Of a DNA stretch of 64,000 bases, positions 6,420 through 15,372 are shown in pieces (positions within the stretch are counted from its first letter, which is position 1; each line of letters opens with the position of its first letter). Location of the stretch: the IMG/VR virus record IMGVR_UViG_3300025133_000066, positions 1 to 64,000 of that record, one strand, 5' to 3'. The notes beneath the pieces are model-generated. The model saw only the letters and a list, made by a program, of their open reading frames with translations, did not search any database and had not been told where the DNA came from. The DNA comes from a virus. A program made the translations under genes and the position numbers.

Positions 6420-9278
6420 TTAATCCTCAAAACCTGCACCCTGATTTGTAATTACAAAATCAAGTGCGATAAACTCGATTGCTTTGGCGGGCTTCAGGAA
6501 AATTTTGGCATACATAATATTACGATCAACCAAATCTGGTGTAGTTGTTGTATTATCCAAAACCAACCTGTAATCACTCAAGCCCAGTCTTGTTTCTACA
6601 CTTGCCAAGAACGGCTCTGCGATTGCCTTGAACCTATTCCAAGTAACTTCGACATTCTGGTCAAACAAGATAGTGTTGGCAAAAATGGATATTTGCTTCT
6701 TAACAAAAATCAACATTCTCCTAACATTAATTCTATCTAATGCAGACGGGGTTACTTGAAGAGTTTTCTGTCCGAAGATTACGATTCCCTCATTCGGGAA
6801 AGATGCAATCGGATTAATGTTCGCATCGTAAAGTGTGTCACGATTTTTTGAAGTCAATCTTTGACTAACATTCAAAACAGGCAAGCCTGACGAACCGCCA
6901 GATAGACCACCGCGATTAAACCCAGCCGGTGCAAACCAAACTTCTGAAACTGCATCAGAGGAAGCGAGTGTTCCCAGGACGACAACAGAAGGGGGTACCC
7001 ACAAACGATTGTTTGAGGTAACTGTATCTTGAATCTGAACCCATGGATAATAAGTACACCCGTAGGAACTATCAATCTGCCTTTGCTCTAAATTCAAAAC
7101 CGCCTGAGAAACGGTTCCCGCTCGACTAGCAGGATTGGAATATGCTGCGGCAGTTTCAGTAAATGGTGTATAAACTTCGGGAATGTCGATGAGTGCTAAT
7201 GCGTCGGCCCTGTCTTCGCAGGTTTCAATAAGATTTGTTGTAATGTTTGTATTAGTAATGCCTGGAATAGTTACCATATTACAATTAATTGTTTCGGGAT
7301 CCGCGATAACTTCTATAGCGGTCCTAAGTGTATTCATTGCGTAATTGGTATTTCTATTTGGGGTGTCATCTAACAATTTATTTCTAAACGGCTCGATTTC
7401 TACGATCTCCAATCCGTCAAACCCGCCGTATAGTGGCGCGGTGAAACGAGTCCATCCAGAGTCTATAACATCTCTCCAACTTCCTGTGGCGGAATACGAG
7501 GTACCCGCTGCTCTACTTGAAGCTGAGTAGTGAGCATAATTTTTACCAAGCGGCTGGACCACATCATCTAACGAAAATCTCCACATTGGCTCTACCATTG
7601 TGTCAGTAACGGCTGCTGGAAGAGGGTATACATAATCTGGATATCCGGTTCCAGGGACGGAACTGGCATACGCCAATGTTGAATTCTCTAAATAGGGTGT
7701 GGCTGTCATGCCGAAATAGGCATCCGTTTCGGCATATAAATTGCCGGCAGAAGATGAATTCCTGAGTATCATTTCTGGGAATTTTAATGATGCCGAATAG
7801 TCGGTAATAACCGATCCTGTGGCGATCATATATCCTGTGCCGGCTGCTAAATCATCTGGAGAGGTGGTGGTGTCTTCTACGATCGTCGCAGGATCGATAG
7901 ATGTGCTGACATCAACATCTACAAATTTGTCTGGGCCGTTTACTCCAAATGGTAGGAAATCCGCATTTGCGATACCATTTCTAACGGTATCGTTAACTTC
8001 TACTCTTACATATTTAGATGCATTCGGATATTCTCCATACTCTCTCATTAATTTTACTGATTGATCCCAGACACTATACCTATCACCAATTTTCTTTGCA
8101 ATGTAATTATCTGATAACGGATTTAAGTTAACATTTGAAAATCGCTCTACAATTTTAACAACCTTGTCAGTATCATCTACCTTACGAAGAACGACGGTAA
8201 ACGAACCATAATTGTTTGTGCCAGTTGTACTTCTTGAATAAGTGAGACCCTGAATGGAAACTTTTATATTATCTTGAACCCATTTTCCAGGTTCTGTTGC
8301 ATGAAGTCTAAATAGTTTCTGCATATTCTCTGGCTGATAGGATGCCGTTGCAGTTGATAGATCTTGTGAGAAGAACCAACCGGTTTTTGCCTTTGTAAAA
8401 TCTTGTGTGTAGTCTGCTTTAGCCGCCAAGTCGAATGGCATTATCAAACCATATGAACTATCATTAAGATTTCCTAAATCAAGTTGCTTTTGGATGAAGG
8501 ACTCATAAGTCTCTCCGAGCCAATAAACACTTTCCCCGAGGTTATAAGAGCCGGCCGGCAAAACACCGCCTAGTGTCTGGGGGTTTGTATTAAATACTTT
8601 TCTAATAAATGTTCTAGAAGAAGGATCAAAGTTGAAGGTTGTCTTATAAACTTCGGCGCCAGTGGTGTCTTTAATATAAGCCTGATAGTCGGGGCCCTTT
8701 GAAGAACCAATATCGCTAGATGGGTCGATTAGTCCACCGACACCACCAACCAGAGTGGCTCCTCCTGCAAGAGTTCCGGAAAGCCCTACGGCTCCCCCAT
8801 TATATATATACCAAATTGCAGCCAGATAGGCATTCTTGGTGCCCGAACCCGATTGGCACAGATACATCCCATATGCACCGGCATTTGATAATACCGAGCC
8901 GGATACATCACCTTGGACAGCCCAGCCGGCCTCCCCTCCTGTACCGACATCTTCACTAGCTAATCCAGCTAGTCTAACAATGCTCATAGAATCGGTACTA
9001 TTTCTTAAATAAGCCTGTGCGGCGTATGAGGCATAAGTTGGACCTTGATAGTTTCCGGTGCGCCACACATCTCCTGTTGCTTTTCCCGGAACAGGATTGC
9101 CAAACACTTCAACAAATTGAGAAAAAGAATCAATCTTTACTGGTTCCATTGCTGGGCCTTGTGGCAGTCTACCTATAACTATTGGGCCCGAGGGTGTCTC
9201 AACTGCTGGCAGTTGGGAATTGTCGATCTCTCGCGTAAATACGCCTGGGGACACAAATTTAAATTTTTTAACTGACAT
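6420..9278 (-). CDS. Contractile tail sheath protein (gp18-like)
   Basis: A 952-residue sheath protein. The N terminus (FKFVSPGVFTREIDNS...TPSGPIVIGRLPQGP) and the C terminus (VTWNRFKAIAEPFLAS, then LGLSDYRLVLDN and a final FIALDFVIT segment) are the conserved ends of phage sheath proteins that form the inner contractile layer. It is about 300 residues longer than T4 gp18 (659), and the extra length lies in the middle, which is Gly/Ser/Thr-rich and likely forms surface-exposed insertion domains. The ATG start has GAGGAG upstream, and a late-promoter-like element sits about 40 bases before it. It is followed by the tube gene. Confidence 0.95.
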   Translation of the reverse strand: MSVKKFKFVSPGVFTREIDNSQLPAVETPSGPIVIGRLPQGPAMEPVKIDSFSQFVEVFGNPVPGKATGDVWRTGNYQGPTYASYAAQAYLRNSTDSMSIVRLAGLASEDVGTGGEAGWAVQGDVSGSVLSNAGAYGMYLCQSGSGTKNAYLAAIWYIYNGGAVGLSGTLAGGATLVGGVGGLIDPSSDIGSSKGPDYQAYIKDTTGAEVYKTTFNFDPSSRTFIRKVFNTNPQTLGGVLPAGSYNLGESVYWLGETYESFIQKQLDLGNLNDSSYGLIMPFDLAAKADYTQDFTKAKTGWFFSQDLSTATASYQPENMQKLFRLHATEPGKWVQDNIKVSIQGLTYSRSTTGTNNYGSFTVVLRKVDDTDKVVKIVERFSNVNLNPLSDNYIAKKIGDRYSVWDQSVKLMREYGEYPNASKYVRVEVNDTVRNGIANADFLPFGVNGPDKFVDVDVSTSIDPATIVEDTTTSPDDLAAGTGYMIATGSVITDYSASLKFPEMILRNSSSAGNLYAETDAYFGMTATPYLENSTLAYASSVPGTGYPDYVYPLPAAVTDTMVEPMWRFSLDDVVQPLGKNYAHYSASSRAAGTSYSATGSWRDVIDSGWTRFTAPLYGGFDGLEIVEIEPFRNKLLDDTPNRNTNYAMNTLRTAIEVIADPETINCNMVTIPGITNTNITTNLIETCEDRADALALIDIPEVYTPFTETAAAYSNPASRAGTVSQAVLNLEQRQIDSSYGCTYYPWVQIQDTVTSNNRLWVPPSVVVLGTLASSDAVSEVWFAPAGFNRGGLSGGSSGLPVLNVSQRLTSKNRDTLYDANINPIASFPNEGIVIFGQKTLQVTPSALDRINVRRMLIFVKKQISIFANTILFDQNVEVTWNRFKAIAEPFLASVETRLGLSDYRLVLDNTTTTPDLVDRNIMYAKIFLKPAKAIEFIALDFVITNQGAGFED

Positions 9279-9318
9279 CTAAGGGATTCTCCTCTAAATC
9301 TAGATTACTTTATCACAT

Positions 9319-9328
9319 AATAAATAGT
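9319..9328 (-). promoter_or_regulatory. Late-promoter-like element before sheath gene
   Basis: Minus-strand ACTATTTATTATGTG in the 81-base gap ahead of the sheath gene, about 40 bases from its ATG. A clean copy of the repeated element; the rest of the gap holds only the SD GAGGAG. Confidence 0.5.
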
Positions 9329-9359
9329 TCATTGAATTGCGAAAGCCTCAATTAATATT

Positions 9360-9857
9360 TTAAGAAACTACTTTGAAATTCATTAATCCTTTTCGAGATT
9401 TAATGCATTTGGCACTTAGTTGAAATCTCGCCTCAACTTGTCCAAATATTTCCCTCTCTTCTGTGAGTGTGACAATCTCAAAGAAAGAGGAGCCATACTG
9501 TATATAGTCTCCTTCTCTCACATAAAGGTCCTGATCTTCAAATAATCTTCTTTCATGAAACCTAACGGTTAGAGAGTAGGTTTTATCCAGACCATAATTT
9601 TCTGTGGCTGTCCCTATCCCGTCAAATTCAATCAGAACATATACCCTGACGGGTGCAAGGAAACATTTTTCTATTGCCTCGCCATACAGGGGGTGAAAAT
9701 TTGTTCTCTCAACGGAAAGCGGAAAATAGGTTATAGCTTGGCCAATGACTCGCTCCATAAGCTCGTCATTAACTTGCTTTACAAGGTTTCTCTCCTTTTC
9801 TCCAAGAAAAAGAGGCGGCGGTGGATTTGATGGTTTTTCCCACTTGTTCTCAGCCAT
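9360..9857 (-). CDS. Neck protein (gp14-like)
   Basis: A 165-residue protein with the pattern seen in T4 gp14: a helical N-terminal part, NFHPLYGEAIEK, an APVRVYVLIEFDG strand, a GLDKTYSLTVRFHERRL segment and REGDYIQYGSSFFEIV, then IFGQVEARFQLSAKC. The GD-I-Y/FEI and GQ pairs are the most family-like features. It lies between the gp15-like protein and the sheath, where head-tail joining proteins are expected. T4 gp14 is longer (256), so this is a compact version. The start is ATG with AAGGAA about 12 bases upstream. The neck role is inference from pattern and order. Confidence 0.65.
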   Translation of the reverse strand: MAENKWEKPSNPPPPLFLGEKERNLVKQVNDELMERVIGQAITYFPLSVERTNFHPLYGEAIEKCFLAPVRVYVLIEFDGIGTATENYGLDKTYSLTVRFHERRLFEDQDLYVREGDYIQYGSSFFEIVTLTEEREIFGQVEARFQLSAKCIKSRKGLMNFKVVS

Positions 9858-9862
9858 AATTA

Positions 9863-10735
9863 TTAATATTCCTTCTTATCGCCCATTATTACTCTTTCTC
9901 TTACAAATTTAAATTCAGCGGCATTTTCTCTAATTGTGATTTTTGGTTGATCATCGTTCTTGTCGGCTCCCATTAAATATCCTAATATTTTTAAATCTAT
10001 CGTAGTTTGAAACTTTCTTTCTTCTTCTCCCAAATTGGAAATATTATTTTCTAAACCGAATTCGCCTTGTATAAAGCCCTCAAATCTATGACCGTCTTTA
10101 GTTATGAAAAAATTATTTATTTGCCCTGTACTAACGATAAAGGGTGTAAAAATTTCATTCATCTGTTGTTGATATTCCGTTGTTATCGTAACTTTATAAG
10201 TTGCCACAACATATGTGGGTAACGGGATGGTCATTATTTCATAAACGGTTTTTTCATTTTTGAAAGGATAGGTTTGCTGATTAAATTTTCTTCTTGCGTC
10301 TTTGTTGGCAAAATTTGCTGTCTTTTCCTGCTGGATTCTTCTTGCAACGGTAATTGTACCACCTTTCGCATCATTTCGGCGTGGAACATTGGCTTGGACA
10401 ACTCCCTTCATAGTTGGGTCTTTCGTTAATGAAGACCTTTCAACACTCATAACTGGGAATGTGAAAATATCATCCAGATTGCGCAACTCTTTATTTTCTT
10501 TTACCTGAAAGGCTCTTTCGGGCATTGACCATATAATAGGTACTTTCTTCCATCCATCATTTGTTGTGCAAAATATATTTAATTCTTCATTCAGCCACTC
10601 ATGAAGGGCATAATCAATTGTTTCGATGGTGGATGGCATAAAAGTAATTTCTTTTAGTGCAGGGACAGTGGCCTTTTTTTCCTCGGGAAAATAAGGTCTG
10701 AAATCGTCATCAAATTGGTCTTTTTTGCTGCTCAC
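9863..10735 (-). CDS. Tail sheath stabilizer / completion protein (gp15-like)
   Basis: A 290-residue protein from a GTG start with AAGGA about 11 bases upstream; it follows the upstream gene with an 8-base gap. KKVPIIWSMPERAF, DDIFTFPVMSVERSS and TYVVATYKVTITTEYQQQMNEIFTPFI follow the order of conserved segments in T4 gp15 (VPI, then a strand LPRI-L, then YELSIFTRYEDDMFQIVEQILPYF). The length is close to T4 gp15 (272). In T4 gp15 caps the tail tube and sheath and joins the tail to the neck. No catalytic residues are expected. Confidence is moderate to good. Confidence 0.7.
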   Translation of the reverse strand: MSSKKDQFDDDFRPYFPEEKKATVPALKEITFMPSTIETIDYALHEWLNEELNIFCTTNDGWKKVPIIWSMPERAFQVKENKELRNLDDIFTFPVMSVERSSLTKDPTMKGVVQANVPRRNDAKGGTITVARRIQQEKTANFANKDARRKFNQQTYPFKNEKTVYEIMTIPLPTYVVATYKVTITTEYQQQMNEIFTPFIVSTGQINNFFITKDGHRFEGFIQGEFGLENNISNLGEEERKFQTTIDLKILGYLMGADKNDDQPKITIRENAAEFKFVRERVIMGDKKEY

Positions 10736-10743
10736 TTATGTAT

Positions 10744-12009
10744 TTATCCTTGGAAAATCAACATTGGCACCTTTGTTTGTACCGTATTGACCGCCTCTGT
10801 TATTTCTGCGTCTCTCTTTGCTAGTTCTGCATAAGTTAATTCATCCAGAATTGTCTTTAATTCTTCTCGTAATTTTTCTTGTTCATTCTGGGCTTGACTT
10901 AAGAGATCGGATGCATTTAAGGTAATATCCGATCCTGGAATTGGAATGGGATTGAATTTTCCTCGAATTTGACCAAGAGTTTCTTTCGATAGGGCCAAAG
11001 CAAATCTTCGGATCCATTGTTTTCCTATCGCATTAATATTTTCATAGGGAAGATTATCGAAAGGAATAGTATTAATATTATTAACCCCACCTATTCCAGT
11101 ATCCACATCGGAAGCCTCATCCCAGCTATCAGGTATAACTGAAAATTCAACCCACATAAACCTATATATGCCTACCAGTTGTGGCTGAGGAAATATTCTT
11201 AATTTATTGTCCTTTAATTCATATGAATAGTGAGATAGGCGTGTGAACAAGTGGTCTTCGTAGGCCTTCGCCTGTAACTTATTCTGCCATACAGGGATTA
11301 CCTCGAAAGAGGAATCATCAGTATATTGTCCATAATATAGAAGGTTTCCGACAACATTCAATCCTCCGTAATATCCGAAGAACCTCCACATTGCAGCAGG
11401 TGTCTTAAAGAAGACTTTTTTGACTATAACCCTCTTATTTCCAACAATGCCTGCGAATGGGGCAGCTTCGCCGTTGGGCTGCAAGCCGCTAGCCGACGAT
11501 CCTGATATAATTGCTTGTAAATCATAATCTTGCTCTCCCTCTGTAATTTCGAAAGATGCCGAATAAATTGGAATTGTTCCTCCAACATCAGCATTGAAAG
11601 AAAAATTATCAGCCACCCTTCTTTCATATTCGAAAGTAACACGGGGGAATTTTAAATTAACATTAGTCGGTCCAGTTACAATATTTCCATCTTGATCAAA
11701 TGTTCCCGTTGTTTGTCCGAGAACATTGGAGAGAATATTCTTCGATTGATGCAAATTGACCAAATAACTATATTCTAAAACAGCCTCTTCATAGTTCGCA
11801 TATACATTTGATGCCAGCATTTCAATGTCTAAGACATCTCCACCCAATTTCTTATATGTATAAGCAACTTGATCAGCGGCACCAGAAAGAAAAGCATTAG
11901 ATGTATATATACCAAGCGGAAGTGTTGCAGCGACATCGGCGGCCGCCCCGGTTATGGGCAATATCGCCTTGCTCATTTGGCTGGCTGGTGTTAGTGTTGG
12001 CAATGCCAT
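10744..12009 (-). CDS. Neck / head-completion structural protein (gp13-like)
   Basis: A 421-residue protein, first gene after the capsid gene and its terminator. The C-terminal third contains INAIGKQWIRRFALALSKET and LGQIRGKF, resembling the ALAKExLGxIRxK segment of neck or connector proteins, followed by a coiled-coil-like LLSQAQNEQEKLREELKTIL. The N-terminal part is beta-rich (YERRVADNFSFNADVGG). Order (capsid, this gene, gp15-like, gp14-like, sheath) supports a head-tail joining role. T4 gp13 is about 310 residues, so this protein is longer. The start is ATG with GGAGG nine bases upstream. The gp13 call is tentative. Confidence 0.55.
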   Translation of the reverse strand: MALPTLTPASQMSKAILPITGAAADVAATLPLGIYTSNAFLSGAADQVAYTYKKLGGDVLDIEMLASNVYANYEEAVLEYSYLVNLHQSKNILSNVLGQTTGTFDQDGNIVTGPTNVNLKFPRVTFEYERRVADNFSFNADVGGTIPIYSASFEITEGEQDYDLQAIISGSSASGLQPNGEAAPFAGIVGNKRVIVKKVFFKTPAAMWRFFGYYGGLNVVGNLLYYGQYTDDSSFEVIPVWQNKLQAKAYEDHLFTRLSHYSYELKDNKLRIFPQPQLVGIYRFMWVEFSVIPDSWDEASDVDTGIGGVNNINTIPFDNLPYENINAIGKQWIRRFALALSKETLGQIRGKFNPIPIPGSDITLNASDLLSQAQNEQEKLREELKTILDELTYAELAKRDAEITEAVNTVQTKVPMLIFQG

Positions 12010-12024
12010 TTATGATCCCTCCGC

Positions 12025-12034
12025 ATTAATTAGT
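12025..12034 (-). promoter_or_regulatory. Late-promoter-like element after the capsid terminator
   Basis: Minus-strand ACTAATTAAT, between the capsid terminator and the gp13-like gene and about 16 bases before its ATG. It is close to the ACTAATTATAG elements at 15342 and 28197. A new promoter is expected here if the terminator works. Confidence 0.4.
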
Positions 12035-12049
12035 TTCCAAATAAACAAA

Positions 12050-12073
12050 CCCCCCTCCGAAAACGGAGGGGGG
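12050..12073 (-). terminator. Intrinsic terminator after major capsid gene
   Basis: A perfect 10-bp inverted repeat: CCCCCCTCCG on one arm, a four-base loop, and CGGAGGGGGG on the other. On the minus strand it is followed by GTTTGTTTATTT, an imperfect T-rich tail. It begins about 33 bases after the capsid stop codon. It should end or attenuate capsid transcription before the neck and tail operon, and may also protect the mRNA 3' end. Confidence 0.85.
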
Positions 12074-12105
12074 GCATTTTTTGTGTTAATGTGTCCTAGA
12101 TTATA

Positions 12106-13821
12106 CTATGACAAATCTTGAACGACGACCAAGCCGTACATATCCGGGCGGACCATCTTCTTGGCATATCGAGTCATGACGCCTTTGCGCGGCACGAAGT
12201 CCTCGGTACCGAAGATTGTTGGAGTCATCTGGAGAGGTACATACGGTGCGTACACATATCCGCTTTCGAGGAAAGAAGAACCTTTACGTCCTGCGAGAAC
12301 AACGTTCCGTGGGAAGTAAGGATCGACGTAAACGTCAAACTTCTTGCTCAAAGAGCCGACTTTAACAGCACCAACTTGACCACGATCATCATCGTGAGTC
12401 ACGGCACCACGGAATCCAGCGGTAAACTCAAGGAGGTTAGCAACTTCAGGTGAACACACGATGAAGTTAGCGCCGCCTCGAAGGGTCTTACGGTGAATTT
12501 GGGCCGAGACATCATTAATGGTCTCAATCAAGGTTTCATACCACTCGGATACATTACCCGTGAAGTCAGGAAACCCACTAGTTGGAATTAGTGGTGCACC
12601 AGTTGTCCGATTTACAAACTTACCAGGAAGTCGTGACCAGAACAAGGTTTCAGCAGTAGCACCCTTCACGAGATCTTCCAAGATTTCTTGGTCGATTTCA
12701 AGAGCGATGTGCTCGGACAGAATTGAGGTCAATTCGACTTCGGCATCCAAGTTATGGTATGCGTTCAAGTCTTGAGCCAATTCTGGTGTCCATTTCGCTT
12801 TGAGTTTCTTGGTCTTCGCAGTGACAGCCACAGAATCAACCTTGATGTCAATTTCTGGAATTGCCGCATTGTTTTCCAATCCCCATGTATCTAGACCAGA
12901 TACAGAACCAACCGCGCCAATGGCGGCGAAGTTGTCATCAATAACAAATGATGCTGAATTCTGTAAAACAAGGTCGGCTGCGCAGGCGTTGGCAGATGCG
13001 AGCCCTGCGTTAACCAGTAAGACAGAACCAGCAGTATCGGGGTCATCACGAGTCAGGCGTCTGACTTGATTAACATCGACAACACCGGCTGCATCGTTAA
13101 GAGTCACAGTGACGAGATCTTTAACGTTAAACTGACCGGCGGTGAGGGTTGCCAGAGGCAAAGTTGAAACACAAGCAAAAGAGCCTGATTCCAAGTCTGG
13201 ATCAAAGCGGACTAGGCGATCACCGTGCAATGCGAGAGCGATGCCGGCGGCTGTGTTGCCCGACCAGTCGCCTGGAACTCCAGAGCCGACTGTACCTGAT
13301 GCAAAATCGGCCAATGTGAAGTTGGCGGATCCTGTTGGACTTGAATACCCATTGTTCAAAGAATAATAGCTTTGTTCAGCGAGATCGCCAGCAAGTGAAA
13401 CACCGCCAGTGATTTGTGAAGCGACGACACCACCACCGTATATCGAAGTATTGGCAAGAGTATCAAGGCGTGCACGATCGTAGGTGAAATCCAGGAAGAA
13501 AATGAGTCCAGAAGGAAGGCTCATTGGTTGAACACTAACAAGATCGTTAGCGATTAGGCCGCCGAATACTCGACGGACAATAGGAAAGGCGACGGAAGCA
13601 AAACCTTCAACATCTCCAGAGGGTGAACCAGCCATAGTAGAAGCCTCACGAAGTAGTTCCTTCGCTTGGTTTTCTAGCAATGCTGCCATCCCATATTTAG
13701 CACGTTCGTTCCCGAGTCCCTCTAAAAGTCCAGTCTTTTCCCACTTGGAGAGAAGAGCAGATCCTTCTTTAGATAGATCGCGACGAACAATACCTTCAGT
13801 TAATTTTTTAAGTATAGACAT
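12106..13821 (-). CDS. Major capsid protein (gp23-like, HK97 fold)
   Basis: A 571-residue gp23-type capsid protein. The segments FPIVRRVFGGLIANDLVSVQ, PSGLIFFLDFTYDRA, KAKWTPELAQDLNAYHNLDA, TSILSEHIALEIDQEILEDL and GANFIVCSPEVANLLE follow T4 gp23 in order. The N-terminal 59 residues are charged and helical and end ELLRE/ASTMAG, matching the T4 gp23 prohead cleavage (LTE/A), so the mature protein likely starts at A60. It follows the scaffold gene and is followed by a strong terminator. The start is ATG with an AAGGAG upstream. T4 gp23 is 521 residues. Confidence 0.95.
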   Translation of the reverse strand: MSILKKLTEGIVRRDLSKEGSALLSKWEKTGLLEGLGNERAKYGMAALLENQAKELLREASTMAGSPSGDVEGFASVAFPIVRRVFGGLIANDLVSVQPMSLPSGLIFFLDFTYDRARLDTLANTSIYGGGVVASQITGGVSLAGDLAEQSYYSLNNGYSSPTGSANFTLADFASGTVGSGVPGDWSGNTAAGIALALHGDRLVRFDPDLESGSFACVSTLPLATLTAGQFNVKDLVTVTLNDAAGVVDVNQVRRLTRDDPDTAGSVLLVNAGLASANACAADLVLQNSASFVIDDNFAAIGAVGSVSGLDTWGLENNAAIPEIDIKVDSVAVTAKTKKLKAKWTPELAQDLNAYHNLDAEVELTSILSEHIALEIDQEILEDLVKGATAETLFWSRLPGKFVNRTTGAPLIPTSGFPDFTGNVSEWYETLIETINDVSAQIHRKTLRGGANFIVCSPEVANLLEFTAGFRGAVTHDDDRGQVGAVKVGSLSKKFDVYVDPYFPRNVVLAGRKGSSFLESGYVYAPYVPLQMTPTIFGTEDFVPRKGVMTRYAKKMVRPDMYGLVVVQDLS

Positions 13822-13838
13822 GATTTTAAAAATCTCCT

Positions 13839-14837
13839 TTATTTGTTTGTCTTTATTCCAGCCAGTATTTGCATCCTGTCCGCTTCCGGAGATTCAACAG
13901 TTCTGGCTGCTCTTCTAGGTAAAGTGGCAGAGGGTCTTTCGATGGTCTCGCGTAGTGATTGTGGACGTGCTTTACCTGATACACTTCCCACCGCGCTTTT
14001 TAGAGTTTCGAATATTACCTTTGCTTCTTCAATAGAATCTGATTTTGACAGAGCCTCGACAATTTTCTTTTTTTGCCGCTCATTCAAGGAGTTGTCTGTT
14101 AATACCTGATTCGTGTAAACTAATCTCGCATTTGAGAGATTAACTTTATTAAAACTTTCTTTTAAGATCTGGAGTGCTTTTATCATTTTTGTATTTTTTG
14201 ATTTGAGGTCTCTATTTGCCTCTCTAAGTCTTTCTCCAGCCTGTGTCAATGCTTTTGCCTGTGCTAGTGCCTCTGTTCCAGAGCGATGGGCCAAGGCCAA
14301 TTCTTCTTTGTAATCCATAATAGTTCCGGGGGTGCCAGCCCATCCGCTTTTTTCAGGAACGATATCGACGATGAGTTCTTCCAAGATCTCATCAAGATCT
14401 TCTAAATTTATTTCCTCTTCCAAGGTTACATCAACAGGGACAGATGAAGTCTCCGCTTCTTGGGACGAGGGTGGCTCGGCGCCCGGCACATCATCAACAA
14501 GATTTTCGTGTGGTGATGGTTCACCAATCAAATCTCCTTCTGCATCAGCAAGAGCTTCGGCCATATCTTTAAGCTCTTCCATACTTAATACAATTTCTTG
14601 CTCATCGATTGATTCTGGTGGTGCACCAGCAAGAGGAATACTATCTTCCAAGGAAGTAGATAATCCCATTCCATCCTCAACACCAAGGGCAAGCTCATCG
14701 TCTTGCTCTAACAAGTTTTCCACCGCCTCTTTAATGTCGGTTGAATATTTATTCAAAATTGCAGATTCAGCATTTTTAATGGCTGCCTCTTTTAAAGCTG
14801 CTGCATCAATTATCGCTTGTTCTAGTAATGAAGACAT
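13839..14837 (-). CDS. Prohead core scaffold protein (gp22-like)
   Basis: A 332-residue, very acidic and helical protein between the 135-residue structural gene and the capsid gene. Residues about 60-165 are Glu/Asp/Pro-rich. The C-terminal half is a long coiled coil, and SNARLVYTNQVLTDNSLNER followed by QKKKIVEALSKSDSIEEAK is the recognisable end of gp22-type scaffolds. The protein contains several [L/I]xE sites suited to digestion by the gp21-type protease. It should form the internal core of the prohead and be degraded on maturation. The start is ATG with AAGGGA upstream. Confidence 0.85.
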   Translation of the reverse strand: MSSLLEQAIIDAAALKEAAIKNAESAILNKYSTDIKEAVENLLEQDDELALGVEDGMGLSTSLEDSIPLAGAPPESIDEQEIVLSMEELKDMAEALADAEGDLIGEPSPHENLVDDVPGAEPPSSQEAETSSVPVDVTLEEEINLEDLDEILEELIVDIVPEKSGWAGTPGTIMDYKEELALAHRSGTEALAQAKALTQAGERLREANRDLKSKNTKMIKALQILKESFNKVNLSNARLVYTNQVLTDNSLNERQKKKIVEALSKSDSIEEAKVIFETLKSAVGSVSGKARPQSLRETIERPSATLPRRAARTVESPEADRMQILAGIKTNK

Positions 14838-14866
14838 AGATATATTCCCTTATAGATTTACTCACA

Positions 14867-14876
14867 AATAAATAGT
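14867..14876 (-). promoter_or_regulatory. Late-promoter-like element before scaffold-capsid genes
   Basis: Minus-strand ACTATTTATT, 29 bases upstream of the scaffold ATG in a 77-base gap. A clean copy of the repeated element, positioned to drive scaffold and capsid together. Confidence 0.5.
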
Positions 14877-14914
14877 CTTTCGAAATACAAAATGACCGTT
14901 TTTATTATAAGGAA

Positions 14915-15322
14915 TTAATCTGTAAGTCCGGACCCAGTTAAGGCGAACATCTCATTGTCTTTAATTCCAGTTAAGTCAGCAACCAATTCGAAGGATCCCG
15001 TTGAGGTGGTTGTTTCCAGTGAAATATAAATTTCTTTACACTTTTGATTAAAAGTTATACTGTCTTTTTTATCTTCCAACGTAAAATAGTGATGCCCCCC
15101 AATAACATTTCCATCTACAGCAGAATTAAAATGAACTCGGATTGGAACACTGGCACTCGTGTTTGTTACTAAAATATTTTTTGTTACATTCGGAAAAGAA
15201 ATTTTAACTTCACCCAAATTTGGGTTTGCAGGATCGACTAAAGTTCCAGTTAAATATGGTGTCCCGCCGACTTGATAGGATCCGACATTTTGTAATCCTG
15301 CTCTGTACTCATAAATTGGCAT
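14915..15322 (-). CDS. Small beta-rich virion protein, probable head decoration
   Basis: A 135-residue protein starting MPIYEYRAGLQNVGSY. It is strand-rich, with GEVKISFPNVTKNILVTNTS, IPIRVHFN-type and YFTLEDKKDSITFNQKCKEI segments that read like a jelly-roll or Ig-like decoration fold. No signal peptide, membrane segment or catalytic motif. It lies between bS21 and the scaffold gene, within the head cluster. ATG start with AGGAG about 10 bases upstream. I do not recognise a named family; the head decoration role is inference from location and composition. Confidence 0.7.
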   Translation of the reverse strand: MPIYEYRAGLQNVGSYQVGGTPYLTGTLVDPANPNLGEVKISFPNVTKNILVTNTSASVPIRVHFNSAVDGNVIGGHHYFTLEDKKDSITFNQKCKEIYISLETTTSTGSFELVADLTGIKDNEMFALTGSGLTD

Positions 15323-15341
15323 TTATTAAACTCCTAACATT

Positions 15342-15352
15342 CTATAATTAGT
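15342..15352 (-). promoter_or_regulatory. ACTAATTATAG element before the 135-residue gene
   Basis: Minus-strand ACTAATTATAG, about 20 bases upstream of the ATG. The same 11 bases occur at 28197-28207 before the holin-like gene. It may be a variant of the ACTATTTATT late element. Confidence 0.4.
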
Positions 15353-15372
15353 TTTGAAAACTTAATTATCTT

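Noticed and set aside
12118-13366. Several plus-strand frames of 74-111 codons opposite the capsid gene
   Set aside because: The opposite strand is the clearly conserved capsid gene; these frames have no domain or SD.
14332-14871. Plus-strand frame of 179 codons, Ser-rich
   Set aside because: Shadow of the acidic scaffold gene (Glu/Asp/Ala codons read in reverse).
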